Assembly: GCF_004368965.1 (NCBI RefSeq)
Contig: NZ_SORO01000001.1
Span: forward strand, 2,636,001-2,700,000
DNA: 64,000 nt
Reading direction: 5' to 3'
From: Leptospira meyeri
GTDB lineage: Bacteria; Spirochaetota; Leptospiria; Leptospirales; Leptospiraceae
Below are positions 28,446 to 37,432 of this stretch, piece after piece; position 1 is the first letter of the stretch, and each line of letters begins with the position of its first letter. The notes beneath the pieces were generated by a model. The model worked only from the letters and a program-made list of their open reading frames with translations, was not told the DNA's origin and searched no databases. A program made the translations under genes and the position numbers.

Positions 28446-28712
28446 ATGAAAAGAAACCTAAGGCATTTAATATTAATAACGATTTTTCCTTTTCTAAATT
28501 GCCAAAGTGAAAAAGAGGAAATTTTTGGAAAATCCAAAGAAACGAAAGAGAGAGAAAATTTTTGTAACCCTGGTATCACTATAATGGTTTGCGACGTTTT
28601 AGTTTATCAGTCCTGCATTAACAATAATATAACTTATATGAATTGTGACACACAACGGAACAACTGTGTTTTTGAAAGGGGCGCTAAATGTTCTGGAATA
28701 ACATATTTTTAA
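28446..28712 (+). CDS. Small Cys-rich lipoprotein
   Basis: 88 residues. Signal peptide ends FPFLNC (lipobox). The mature part has eight further or so conserved-looking Cys pairs in short spacing (FCNPGITIMVC, SCINN, MNC, NNC, KCSG), suggesting disulfides and extracytoplasmic location. The ATG directly follows the vanW stop codon, so the two are co-translated. No family recognised. Confidence 0.7.
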   Translation: MKRNLRHLILITIFPFLNCQSEKEEIFGKSKETKERENFCNPGITIMVCDVLVYQSCINNNITYMNCDTQRNNCVFERGAKCSGITYF

Positions 28713-28795
28713 TTAAATAATGCAAGATTGCCAATGTAATTTTTAAAATTCTGATTCGTTATACAAAAGTTAGAAACTGAAATGAGGGAAAATAA

Positions 28796-29473
28796 ATGAA
28801 ATTAATCATAATAGCTTTTTGTTTAGGATTTCCTTTTTTATCTTTGGTTTCCCAATCAAGCGAAAATAAACTCAATGTTTTGGATCGCAAGGCTTATGAA
28901 CTTTCGATTCAAAAAACTCCAAACAAAGAACTTATCAACTTAGAAAAGAAAATTCCTGGAATCTTTTTGGATATTAAATATGCAACACCGAATAACTTTA
29001 CCAAACAAACCATCTATAAAGAAGCCAAGGCTTTTGCAAGAAAACCGGTAGCGGAAGCATTAGGAGAGGCGCAAACAGAGTTTTTGAAACTTGGTTATTC
29101 AATTAAGATTTTTGATGCTTACAGACCTTATGCCGCCACCGTCAAATTTTTTGAAATCATTGGGGACACAAGGTATGTAGCTTCACCCAAAACCGGTTCC
29201 AGGCATAACAAAGGTTGCGCGATTGATTTGAGCTTAGTGGATGTAAAATCCAAAAAAGAACTTCCTATGCCAACAGAATATGATTCCTTCCGAAAGGAGG
29301 CTTGGGCAGAAGCACCAGTTTCTGATCCTGAAATTTTGAAAAACCGTATGCTTTTGATCAGCACACTCGGTAAGTATAGGTTTCGTGTGAACAAAACCGA
29401 ATGGTGGCATTATGACTTTTTGGAATGCACTGGCTTTGAAGTGTTGGACATCCCTTTTGAAGAATTGGAGTAG
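28796..29473 (+). CDS. Exported D-alanyl-D-alanine dipeptidase, VanX type (M15D)
   Basis: 225 residues with a signal peptide (KLIIIAFCLGFPFLSLVSQS). Zinc ligands and catalytic residues are in place: SRHNKGCAIDLSL (SxHxxGxAxD) and the TEWWHYDF block (Glu base plus His ligand); IFDAYRPY holds the conserved Arg. It cleaves D-Ala-D-Ala dipeptide. As an exported enzyme it more likely recycles or scavenges peptidoglycan dipeptide than confers vancomycin resistance; no vanA/vanH ligase genes are present. An AATGAGGGAAAA stretch precedes the ATG. Confidence 0.9.
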   Translation: MKLIIIAFCLGFPFLSLVSQSSENKLNVLDRKAYELSIQKTPNKELINLEKKIPGIFLDIKYATPNNFTKQTIYKEAKAFARKPVAEALGEAQTEFLKLGYSIKIFDAYRPYAATVKFFEIIGDTRYVASPKTGSRHNKGCAIDLSLVDVKSKKELPMPTEYDSFRKEAWAEAPVSDPEILKNRMLLISTLGKYRFRVNKTEWWHYDFLECTGFEVLDIPFEELE

Positions 29474-29633
29474 GGGTTAAATCACCCAGATAACGTCGGT
29501 TTTAGGACTTAGTGCTGCAATTTCATTCAAAATCTATCAAACAAAACGATTTGTTTCAAAAATATATATAACTTTAGTGAGTAAATTTCTTCAAATAATC
29601 ATTGTTATGTGAAAACATAATATTCTTTTCGTT

Positions 29634-30059
29634 TTATAAAATTTTTTCCAAACAAGGCAGAAAAAATTCAAAATCCTTTTTTCCAATCTGTAACATTTTG
29701 ATCGTATCATCTTTTGTTTCCCATTGGATTTGTCCGAAAAACCAACCCATCTTTGTTGTTAATTTTAAAATATCCTTCAGCTCTATAGGAATGGACTCAA
29801 AATTTGATCGAAACATCAATTTTCGGATGAAGTAAAACCGTTTGTTTGTTAATACAACATGCCATTTGCCTCCACCGAGTTTTTTAGATTTGTATTCCAA
29901 AAGTCCCATACAATAACCTTGAATCAATTCTTCATCTTCTAAAATTTCAGGAAGACAAGTAAGCCCTTGATTGTAAGCAAGCAGTACATCTATGTTGATA
30001 TTTGGTTGATTAGTCAGTAGGCCTTGAAGTTGCGTTTTGATTTGGTTCATTGTTTGCAT
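29634..30059 (-). CDS. Bacterial PH-domain protein
   Basis: 141 residues. LLEYKSKKLGGGKWHVVLTN followed by KRFYFIRKL and IPIELKDILKLTTKMG matches YokE-like bacterial pleckstrin-homology domains (two-sheet barrel with a final helix ending FLPCLEKIL). Cytoplasmic, function unknown. Two Met codons (30059, 30050) could start translation. Isolated; the gene upstream is about 380 bp away across a repeat element. Confidence 0.7.
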   Translation of the reverse strand: MQTMNQIKTQLQGLLTNQPNINIDVLLAYNQGLTCLPEILEDEELIQGYCMGLLEYKSKKLGGGKWHVVLTNKRFYFIRKLMFRSNFESIPIELKDILKLTTKMGWFFGQIQWETKDDTIKMLQIGKKDFEFFLPCLEKIL

Positions 30060-30228
30060 ACTATTTTTACTCGTAGGAAAAATGAGAATGGATATATTGT
30101 TGATTGTAAATAAATAATTTCTTAGTTTCTCTTTTCTTACTCTATGTTGTTTGTTGGATTTTGAATTTCTATAGCAAGTTTGAATTGAACTTTACAAATC
30201 CCTACGTCGCTAGTCTTGAATTTCCTCC

Positions 30229-30345
30229 ACCAGCGATTGGTGTGGAAATCATTGCGCAAGGGATCGAAGGGCTTGGTCCGAGATGGCGTATGCCAACGAG
30301 GACGGGAGCGAACGCGCACCCCGAAGAGCACGCTCGTGCGCCCAA
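30229..30345 (+). repeat. Dispersed GC-rich stem-loop element, complete copy
   Basis: Block order on the plus strand: CCAGCGATTG, GTGGAAATC, GCGCAAGGGAT, CGAAGGGCTTG, stem 1 (GTCC ... TGGC / GCCA ... GGAC), GGGAGCGAACGCG, stem 2 (GCACG CT CGTGC), GCGCCCAAA. The left blocks CCAGCGATTG and GTGGAAATC are shared with the copy at 56257-56397; the right blocks with 21447-21570. Reading frames across it are regarded as accidental. Confidence 0.75.
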
Positions 30346-30349
30346 ATAG

Positions 30350-30381
30350 AAAAGGCACCTAACTTTCGAAAGATGCCTTTT
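30350..30381. terminator. Terminator of the hadB end
   Basis: AAAAGGCA (30350-30357) and TGCCTTTT (30374-30381) form a stem with a run of T on either strand. It lies 62 bp after the stop of hadB on the minus strand and is probably its terminator. Confidence 0.6.
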
Positions 30382-30442
30382 CCAAATTTTGCTCTTTTAA
30401 TTAGAGACTTTAGAATCTCAAAAAAGAACTTAAACTTTGTTT

Positions 30443-30862
30443 TTATACTGCGTTGACGACTAAATCTCCGCCGGCTTTGACTTCGCCTGCTTCGTTTTTA
30501 GCTTCTACAAGTACAGTTACCGTTTTTTTACCATCTTTTTCAAATTTCTTTTTGATGGTTCCGACGATTGTGAGTTTTTCACCTAGTTTGGTCATGGCTT
30601 TGAAAGTCACACCAAAGTAAGCGATGTCTTTTTGTTCTGCCCAAGAAGTGCAAAGTCTTCCTACTTGTGCCATAACATACATACCATGAGAAATGGTTCC
30701 GTCAAGGCCTGCTTTTCTTGCGAAGTCTGGATCGTTGTGGATGGGGTTAAAATCTCCAGATGCTCCCGCATAACGAACTAAATTTGCATGTTCGATGACT
30801 GGGATGTCGAGTGGAGGAAGAGTCTGACCAACTTCTACTTTATCAAATTCGATTTTTGCCAT
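30443..30862 (-). CDS. MaoC-family hydratase, HadB-like
   Basis: 139 residues, single hot-dog domain. The MaoC active-site motif is present (GDFNPIHNDPDFARKAG, then ISHGMYVMAQVGRL), with catalytic Asp and His. The preceding gene encodes the partner subunit with an altered motif, as in HadA-HadB heterodimers of (3R)-hydroxyacyl-ACP/CoA dehydratases. AGGAGG precedes the ATG. Probably acts in fatty-acid synthesis or beta-oxidation-type hydration; substrate unknown. Confidence 0.87.
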   Translation of the reverse strand: MAKIEFDKVEVGQTLPPLDIPVIEHANLVRYAGASGDFNPIHNDPDFARKAGLDGTISHGMYVMAQVGRLCTSWAEQKDIAYFGVTFKAMTKLGEKLTIVGTIKKKFEKDGKKTVTVLVEAKNEAGEVKAGGDLVVNAV

Positions 30863-30877
30863 TGTTAGCCTCCTGTA

Positions 30878-31321
30878 TTAATCCTTACGAATGAAAATAG
30901 CCATCTCTGCAGAAAGGATGGGATCATTTTTTTCATCATAGATAGTTGTTTTGAAAGTTACGATTTCTGCTCTTCCGACTTTTACGTCAGAAATTTCGGA
31001 CTGTGCGTACACTTTGCCCGGATACAGAATTTTGTGATACGTATACTCTTCTTTTAAGTGAAGGATTTTGGAAAGGTCGATACCGAGTTCTGCCATATCG
31101 TTCCAAATCTTTGGGTATCCCCAAAACATAATGACTGTAGGGAAAGTTGGTGGGGCAGGAACATCAGAGTATCCGGCTTTTTTAGCTTCTTCTACGTCAA
31201 AATAGATTGGGTTTTTTTCGTTGATGGCGAGGCAGAATTCTTTGATCTTTCCTCGTTCCACTGTGAAATCAAAACGATCTAGTTTTTTTCCAACTATATC
31301 TTTGGTTATTGCCATTGGCAT
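30878..31321 (-). CDS. MaoC-like N-terminal domain dehydratase, HadA-like
   Basis: 147 residues, hot-dog fold (FAS1-type dehydratase region): [32 protein letters not shown]. It lacks the Asp/His pair of the partner HadB, as expected for the structural subunit that binds the acyl chain. Starts at ATG 31321 or 31315; GGAGAT is four and ten bases upstream of these. Fifteen bases separate it from hadB and eight from the lipase gene, so all three form an operon. Confidence 0.85.
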   Translation of the reverse strand: MPMAITKDIVGKKLDRFDFTVERGKIKEFCLAINEKNPIYFDVEEAKKAGYSDVPAPPTFPTVIMFWGYPKIWNDMAELGIDLSKILHLKEEYTYHKILYPGKVYAQSEISDVKVGRAEIVTFKTTIYDEKNDPILSAEMAIFIRKD

Positions 31322-31329
31322 TTATCTCC

Positions 31330-32196
31330 TTAGTGTTTATCGATCCAAGAAACTAACTCTTTAAAGACGATGGTTCTGTCTTTGGGAAGTTCGTTCATGG
31401 TTTCGTGGTACAATCCGTCAAAAATTTTCATTGTTTTGTCTTTGGAGTTTACCTTTTCAAAGGCATCCAAAGTTCCTTGGACAAGAGCGATTTGATCTTC
31501 TTTTCCATGGAACATATAAATTGGTACATTGATTTTTGTAGCCGATTCTAATGCAAGAGTGTAGCAGTTAAGTAAATAGTCACCCAAATACGCTCCGACA
31601 TTTCCGTGAACCAAAGGATCTTTTACATAAGCTTCCACAACTGATTTGTCATGCGAAATCATATTTACATCGAGACCTGTGGGAACTGTAAGAGTGGGTG
31701 CAAGTTTTGCTAAAAATCCACCAGCTCCTTTTTTGATATCCATCACTAGGTCAGTTTTGACTTTGATGGGGAGGGCACTACAGATGTAAGCGTCTAAATC
31801 ATTTTGGTAGTTGTCTGTTGCAGTGTAAAGAAAGGTTATAGCTGCACCCATAGAATGACCAAGTAAGGTAACTTTACTAACACCTTCATTTCGTTTGGCG
31901 ATATCGATTAGCTCTTTGAGGTCAGCAAAAAAATCAGAAAAATGTGTGATGACACCACGACGGCCATCAGATTTACCATGACCTCTGGCATCGATGAGGT
32001 AAATTGCGTAATTGCGTTCTGCCATTGCCTCTAATAAAAAATTGTAACGGCCACCGTGTTCCCCAATCCCATGGTGGACCACAAGGACACGTTTGACTCC
32101 CGATTTAGGTCGGTAAATTTGATAGTAAATTTTTCCGCCGTCTTTGTTTTGAAAGGTAGACTCCTCACGGGAGTAGGCTTGTTCCCAATTACTCAT
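31330..32196 (-). CDS. Monoacylglycerol lipase-like alpha/beta hydrolase
   Basis: 288 residues from ATG 32196. GHSMGAA holds the nucleophile Ser; HHGIGEHGGRY is the oxyanion-side motif of monoacylglycerol lipases/lysophospholipases (Hydrolase_4), and YHETMNE near the end carries the catalytic His. No signal peptide. The frame runs further upstream, but those residues overlap the promoter region of the divergent gene. First gene of an operon with hadA- and hadB-like genes, linking acyl-lipid hydrolysis with acyl dehydratase activity. Confidence 0.88.
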   Translation of the reverse strand: MSNWEQAYSREESTFQNKDGGKIYYQIYRPKSGVKRVLVVHHGIGEHGGRYNFLLEAMAERNYAIYLIDARGHGKSDGRRGVITHFSDFFADLKELIDIAKRNEGVSKVTLLGHSMGAAITFLYTATDNYQNDLDAYICSALPIKVKTDLVMDIKKGAGGFLAKLAPTLTVPTGLDVNMISHDKSVVEAYVKDPLVHGNVGAYLGDYLLNCYTLALESATKINVPIYMFHGKEDQIALVQGTLDAFEKVNSKDKTMKIFDGLYHETMNELPKDRTIVFKELVSWIDKH

Positions 32197-32279
32197 AGAT
32201 GTCAAGAATGGATGATGGAAACCTAAAAAGAAAGAACTTTTCCTATTCTTGGGAAACCTGTTTTCCAAACTGGTTCCAT

Positions 32280-34616
32280 ATGCGAGCGACTCTTCCCTTC
32301 GCCCTGACAATCTGTTTTTGTCTCTTCAGCTGTTTGAACAAATCGGAAAGACGTTTCCCTGTGGATTTGGTTTTGGAGTTGCGAAATGCAAAAGCAAAAA
32401 TCGCCGTCTCGCATGATTTATTACCCTACCATTGGAAAAAAAATCCAGGTCGTCAAAGTGGACTTCCTCTCTCACGCAAATGGGAAAATACACAAGTTAC
32501 ATTCAATACAGACAAAGGGATTTTTTTAAACCATTCCTTAGATTCTCTTTTTTTTCCACCCGGTCAAGAATATGAATTTAACGTTGCTAAAGGAGAATAT
32601 GAATTTTCTTCCTTCGTAGGTTTGTTAGGTGGAACAGAATTTCAAACCCAAGTTTCTGGAAAGTTCAAAATTTATTCAGGGGAATCTCTTTTAAAAGAAT
32701 GGGATCTTACTGGATTATCTAAGGAACGTTGGTTTTCTAAAAAAGAAATTTTGGAAATTAGGGAACAAAAATTATTACGATTGGTTTGGGAGAGTCGGGA
32801 TAGTTTTCTTTTTATCGGTGAACCTTTGTTATATCCAAAAGGAGAAGAGTTTTCCGGAAATCACGGACCGGGAAAACCTAAATCGGTGATTCTCATTGTG
32901 ATTGATTCAGCAAGGAAAGATTTTTTTGGATCATACGGGTACCGTCATTCTGTCACTCCAGTGATGGATCAGATGGCAAAGGAGTCTGTTTTTTTTGAGA
33001 ATCCTTTTGCCAATGGCAATTGGACTAAACCTTCGATGATGTCATTTTTTCATTCGGAATATTCGTCTAACCTTGGTTTGGGGAATTCTTGGTTTTCGAC
33101 CAAACCTTATCAAAGAAAAGTTTATTATGGGAAAAGAAGAGATAACTTAGCAAAAACATTTCGAGAAGCAGGATACTTTACTCAAACAATCATGAATAAT
33201 GTTTTCTTTTTAGATTACACAACGGTTGGTTTGGATTTAGGATTTCATAACTCCTTTCAAGTGGGAATGGATATCGTGGATACGGAAGTTCTCACAAACA
33301 AAGCAATCGAGTTTGTTTCAGAATACAAAGACAAACCGTATTTTTTACATTTTAATTTAAATACTCCTCACGCCTCTTATTCACCGCCACTTCAGGATAT
33401 GGCCACAGTTCGTTCTATCGTTCCACCAAATGTATTTTATAAATATGAATCTCCCGTGCAACGTTATTTAGGCGAAATGCATTACACGGATCGAGAAATT
33501 GGTCGGTTGGTGGATGCGTTAAAGAAAGAAGGGGTATATGAAGAAACTATGATCATTGTGACCGGTGATCACGGCGAACTTTTTAGTCCTCATCACGATT
33601 ATAGTTATCATTTCATTATGCAAACTCGGTTTGGTCATGGGGAAACACATTATGATGAGGAAATAAACGTTCCATATTTTATCAAACTTCCTAAGTCCTT
33701 AAAAGAAAATTTAGAGTCTGATCTTGCTAAAAAGGCAAACGGAGGACAAATTCGAATTTCAGGCCAATCCTCTTTGTTGTCTTTGGCACCTACTATTTTG
33801 GGTTTTCTTGATTTGATACCAAAAAATTCAACTTACCAAGGTAGCGATTATTCCACTTGCATTCGCATGACAAGCGTTTGTCCAAAAGAGAATTTTATTT
33901 ATACTGAAGGAAGAATGTCGGAATCAGTTCGAACAGAAAATTATAAATACATTCGTAGGTATCCCGGGTTTACGACAGTTAGGCGAACATCGGCAGGTGA
34001 ACCTCATACGATGGCCGAAGAGTTGTACGATTTAAAAAAAGATCCAGAGGAAAAATACAATCTTAGTCCTTTGCCGGAAGGAGAAACTCTTTTGCAAACG
34101 GCAAGGTCCGATTTTCGTCGGGAAAATTTTTTAAAAAGAAACAATTTACGAATTATAATTCCCCCTTGTTCGGAAGCACTTTGTCGTGACTTCCTATCTT
34201 TGAATGTCCAAGGATCCATTTATGATTGGGAGATTTCTCCTGCGATCCAACTGGGTTCCGGTTCCGCAAAAACAATTTCCTTACAAAAAGAATCAAAACC
34301 TTCTAAGGTGACGCAAGGTGAAGAGGTGGTCTTCAAAACAGTGAATCCAGAACTCGGTGCTTTTTTTAGTTTTTCACGGAATGGAAAAACGATTCCTGTT
34401 CGTTTTGGTAGGTATGGATTGGAATACCAAAGATCCATCACTAACATAGAAGACTTAATTGTATCAGAAAGGCAACCAGAAGGGTTTCCTACTTCTTCTT
34501 TGCCTTGGGTCTATAACGACGGTGCTTTTAGTGGAACGAGAGAATCGGAAGTACAACGAGAGATGGGCAAAGAGGTGAAAAAAATATTAGAAACCTGGGG
34601 ATACATCCACGAATAA
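32280..34616 (+). CDS. Sulfatase-family (alkaline phosphatase superfamily) lipoprotein with Thr at the nucleophile position
   Basis: About 778 residues from ATG 32280. Signal peptide ends CFCLFSCLNK (lipobox). The sulfatase fold is shown by VILIVIDSARKDFFGSYGY (metal-binding Asp), and TGDHGELFSPHHD (second metal site). Where type I sulfatases have C/S-x-P-S-R, this protein has WTKPSMMS with T249, so it cannot form formylglycine; phosphoethanolamine and phosphoglycerol transferases also use Thr. It probably acts on phosphate or phospho-lipid esters outside the cytoplasm. The last 170 residues (from about 610) are a separate, unrecognised domain. Divergent from the lipase operon (83 bp). Confidence 0.78.
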   Translation: MRATLPFALTICFCLFSCLNKSERRFPVDLVLELRNAKAKIAVSHDLLPYHWKKNPGRQSGLPLSRKWENTQVTFNTDKGIFLNHSLDSLFFPPGQEYEFNVAKGEYEFSSFVGLLGGTEFQTQVSGKFKIYSGESLLKEWDLTGLSKERWFSKKEILEIREQKLLRLVWESRDSFLFIGEPLLYPKGEEFSGNHGPGKPKSVILIVIDSARKDFFGSYGYRHSVTPVMDQMAKESVFFENPFANGNWTKPSMMSFFHSEYSSNLGLGNSWFSTKPYQRKVYYGKRRDNLAKTFREAGYFTQTIMNNVFFLDYTTVGLDLGFHNSFQVGMDIVDTEVLTNKAIEFVSEYKDKPYFLHFNLNTPHASYSPPLQDMATVRSIVPPNVFYKYESPVQRYLGEMHYTDREIGRLVDALKKEGVYEETMIIVTGDHGELFSPHHDYSYHFIMQTRFGHGETHYDEEINVPYFIKLPKSLKENLESDLAKKANGGQIRISGQSSLLSLAPTILGFLDLIPKNSTYQGSDYSTCIRMTSVCPKENFIYTEGRMSESVRTENYKYIRRYPGFTTVRRTSAGEPHTMAEELYDLKKDPEEKYNLSPLPEGETLLQTARSDFRRENFLKRNNLRIIIPPCSEALCRDFLSLNVQGSIYDWEISPAIQLGSGSAKTISLQKESKPSKVTQGEEVVFKTVNPELGAFFSFSRNGKTIPVRFGRYGLEYQRSITNIEDLIVSERQPEGFPTSSLPWVYNDGAFSGTRESEVQREMGKEVKKILETWGYIHE

Positions 34617-34663
34617 TTGCTCGTATTGGCAAAGGGGTTTGGCTTACTTATCAAGACAATTGT

Positions 34664-35932
34664 ATGAAAGACCTGTTTATTCCTCCGCATTTTGAAATCC
34701 CAATTGCATTGGGATTGGATTTAGGTTTTCCCATTCTTTCTAAACTTCTCTTCAACATTGATGGGGTTGTAATAGAAAAAGAAGATGAACTTCGCCTAAA
34801 AGAAATCAAAAACAAAAGGGTTATGTATCTTTCCAATCAACCAAGTGATTTGGAACCCATCATTGCTTATTATGTTGCCAGTAAAATTGGAACACGGTTT
34901 CATTTTATGGCATCACGTAGCATTTTTAATTGGGGTTTTGGTTTGGTGGGGGAACTCATCAAACGTGTTGGGGCATTTTCTGTAATTTCAGGATCATTCA
35001 ATCGTGATGCAATTAAAACCACCAAACGGATATTATCCGAAAAAGATGGAAAACTTGTTATGTACCCTGAAGGAATGGTGTCTGGTGAAAATGATAATTT
35101 GGTATCATTTTTGCCTGGTGTAGCTCAGGTTTCTTTTTGGGGATTAGAAGCTGCTTTAGAAAAAGATCCAAATGCCGAATTATGGATACAACCAACCTTT
35201 GTTAAATATAAAATTTCTGGCTCAAGGGATTCGATCCTTGCTGACATTGAAACTTCTCTTTCAAGAATCGAACGCAAACTAAAACTTTACCCTGGTGGAA
35301 GGACATTACTTCGCAGATTTTTAACAGTGGGCCGAGTGATGTTGGAAGAAACTGAATTTGAACTGGGAATTCCAAGAGCCGAAACAGAAGGGAAAGATTT
35401 TGATTATCGTTTGGGAAGGGCAAGACACACGGCTTTGAATTTGGCTGCTTCCATTTTAAATGTGAAGTTTCAAGAGTCAGACAATGCCATTCAAAAAATT
35501 CGATTGTTATTCACTGCTTTGGATCGTTTAGAAGCAGGTGTTCCTCTTTCTACAACACCAAAACACCTGACAGACCAAAACATCCGTCGTGCCAAACAAT
35601 TGGTGGATACTGCCTATGCATTTATCATTACCAAACCAAAAAATTTAATCCAATGGCCATCTGCAGAGCGTTTGATGGAATGGATCTGCAGTTTTGAAAA
35701 ACATATTTTTGGAAAAACAGAAATGAGACCACGAAAGGCTCATGTGGTAGTTGGTCCTGCATTTTCTCTTGCACCATACTTTCAAACGTATAAGTCCCAA
35801 AAAAAAGACGCCATTCAAAGTTTACTCGCAGAAATTCGCAAACAAATGGAAATACTAATGGAACGAGGAAAAAAAGAGAGTGAACCCATGGTTCCCCCGT
35901 ATTCGGTTGGACTTGATTTGGAAATTGGTTAG
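34664..35932 (+). CDS. PlsC-like acyltransferase homologue with altered catalytic motif
   Basis: 422 residues. The fold follows glycerol-3-phosphate/1-acylglycerophosphate acyltransferases: VMYLSNQPSDLEP aligns with the SNHxSxxDP block and MYPEGMVSGEND with the YPEGTRS block. However, the catalytic His is Gln59 and the paired Asp is Glu64, and the Arg of EGTRS is missing. It may be catalytically inactive or use a different mechanism. The C-terminal 200 residues are a helical extension. ATG 34664 starts 48 bp after the sulfatase gene; the 3' end overlaps the convergent OmpA gene by 4 bp. Confidence 0.72.
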   Translation: MKDLFIPPHFEIPIALGLDLGFPILSKLLFNIDGVVIEKEDELRLKEIKNKRVMYLSNQPSDLEPIIAYYVASKIGTRFHFMASRSIFNWGFGLVGELIKRVGAFSVISGSFNRDAIKTTKRILSEKDGKLVMYPEGMVSGENDNLVSFLPGVAQVSFWGLEAALEKDPNAELWIQPTFVKYKISGSRDSILADIETSLSRIERKLKLYPGGRTLLRRFLTVGRVMLEETEFELGIPRAETEGKDFDYRLGRARHTALNLAASILNVKFQESDNAIQKIRLLFTALDRLEAGVPLSTTPKHLTDQNIRRAKQLVDTAYAFIITKPKNLIQWPSAERLMEWICSFEKHIFGKTEMRPRKAHVVVGPAFSLAPYFQTYKSQKKDAIQSLLAEIRKQMEILMERGKKESEPMVPPYSVGLDLEIG

Positions 35933-37326
35933 TCCAAAACTAAAGTAATTTCTACTCTGCGATTTTTATGTCGGTTTTCTTCGGAATCATTGGGAACAAT
36001 AGGCACTTCGTCAGCATATCCTTTGAAGGAAATATGTTTTTCGTCCATTTTGTGCTGATCAACTAACGAATGAAGTACGGACTTTGCTCTGTTTTCAGAT
36101 AGTTTTTGGTTGTATTCTTTTTTTCCGATATTGTCTGTATGACCGGAAACTCGAATTTCTCTGTCAGGATATTTTTTTAGAATTTCTGCGATTTTTGCAA
36201 CAGCAGTTTCGGCTTCGGGTTTTAGTTTGCTATCGTTAAAATCAAAAAGAATGGAATCCAAAGAGAAAACAATTCCGTCATCGGAAGTTCGTACCGTGAT
36301 GGGAAGTTTTTCTGGATCTGAATTTTTTTCTGGAGCGGGAATTTCTCCTGTGTCTGTGATTCGTCCTAAGTTTTCGCCAACAAGATTTTTGTTTTGATCA
36401 GCGATTGTTCCAGTGGATTTTGGATCTTTTGGTTTTCCGTTTGCCCATTCACCATTTTGATTTGTATTTGGATTTCCCGTATACCCCACAATTAAATCTT
36501 CCAGGATATCCTCTCGGATGGATTCTTTATCTTTGGCATTAATTTGATTACGAAGAAAATATACCCCTTTGATATGGAAGTTTGCTTCCTGTACGGTTCC
36601 ATTCGGATAAATGAAGGTATATGATAATTTTACTTCTTTAAACTCGGGAACACCACGTGTTGCATTGAAAAAAATAGTTCCTGATGCAAATCCAAAAATT
36701 TTATACGGAACATTTGGTACCATCTTTTCCCCATCTGGTTTGTTATAAAAAATCGGATAGGTATAAGTGATCTTCTCACAATTTCCCTTATAATTTCCTT
36801 CTGACCAAGGAAAGATTCCTTGGAACGTATATTCCGGAATCACTTTGACTCGGATGCGTTCGGAATTAAAATCAAACGATTCTTCTGCTGGTAATTTCCA
36901 GACATCGGAAACGGAAACTGGTGCATCGGGGAAACTCGGAAAACTGCGGAGGTTTGGCATTGTAAATTCATTTGGAACTTCGTATCTGCCATTACGAAAG
37001 AGAGTGAAATCGGATAAAAATTCTTTGTCCTTCCAGAAAGGTCCTGATGTTTTTCCATAACGAAGATAGGTATCAAACCATGCATTCACCAAACAAGAGT
37101 CAGTTGAACATTTTTTAGGTTTCAAAACCACTCTGTTTTTATCTTCTCTTTCCACAGTTTTTGTGCCGACGCGGAAAAATACGTCATGGTATTCGTTTAG
37201 TTCCAATACCTGGTTTTCCTTCCATTTCCACTGAAAAGAGGTTTTGGCTATTGGGTCGGCTGAGGCCGTAGCCCACGGAAGAATTGTTACAAAACTATAA
37301 AAAACCAATCGGTGGAAGGTCATCAC
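35929..37326 (-). CDS. OmpA-family outer-membrane/peptidoglycan-binding protein
   Basis: 465 residues. Signal peptide (FHRLVFYSFVTILPWATASA) followed by about 300 residues of unrecognised beta-rich sequence and a C-terminal OmpA domain: SILFDFNDSKLKPEAETAV, VSGHTDNIGKKEYNQKLSENR. The D and R residues that contact diaminopimelate are in place (HTDNIG..NRAKSV, NRRVEITL). It would tether the outer membrane to peptidoglycan. N-terminal part probably periplasmic. Convergent with the acyltransferase homologue (4-bp overlap). Confidence 0.85.
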   Translation of the reverse strand: MMTFHRLVFYSFVTILPWATASADPIAKTSFQWKWKENQVLELNEYHDVFFRVGTKTVEREDKNRVVLKPKKCSTDSCLVNAWFDTYLRYGKTSGPFWKDKEFLSDFTLFRNGRYEVPNEFTMPNLRSFPSFPDAPVSVSDVWKLPAEESFDFNSERIRVKVIPEYTFQGIFPWSEGNYKGNCEKITYTYPIFYNKPDGEKMVPNVPYKIFGFASGTIFFNATRGVPEFKEVKLSYTFIYPNGTVQEANFHIKGVYFLRNQINAKDKESIREDILEDLIVGYTGNPNTNQNGEWANGKPKDPKSTGTIADQNKNLVGENLGRITDTGEIPAPEKNSDPEKLPITVRTSDDGIVFSLDSILFDFNDSKLKPEAETAVAKIAEILKKYPDREIRVSGHTDNIGKKEYNQKLSENRAKSVLHSLVDQHKMDEKHISFKGYADEVPIVPNDSEENRHKNRRVEITLVLD

Positions 37327-37432
37327 GAAACAAAGATCGGGGAATTTTTGGAAAAACTAATAGGGGAAATGGAAAAAACTAGCGGTTTTTGCGATTGACG
37401 AAGGATGGATTTTGGGCTTTACCTGAATTACC

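Noticed and set aside
27576..29473. Vancomycin-resistance cluster
   Set aside because: No D-Ala-D-Lac ligase, dehydrogenase or VanRS pair; the VanX-type enzyme is exported.
30137..30358. Open frames on both strands over the GC-rich repeat
   Set aside because: They run through the stem-loop element, resemble no protein and similar accidental frames occur at other copies; only the repeat is supported.
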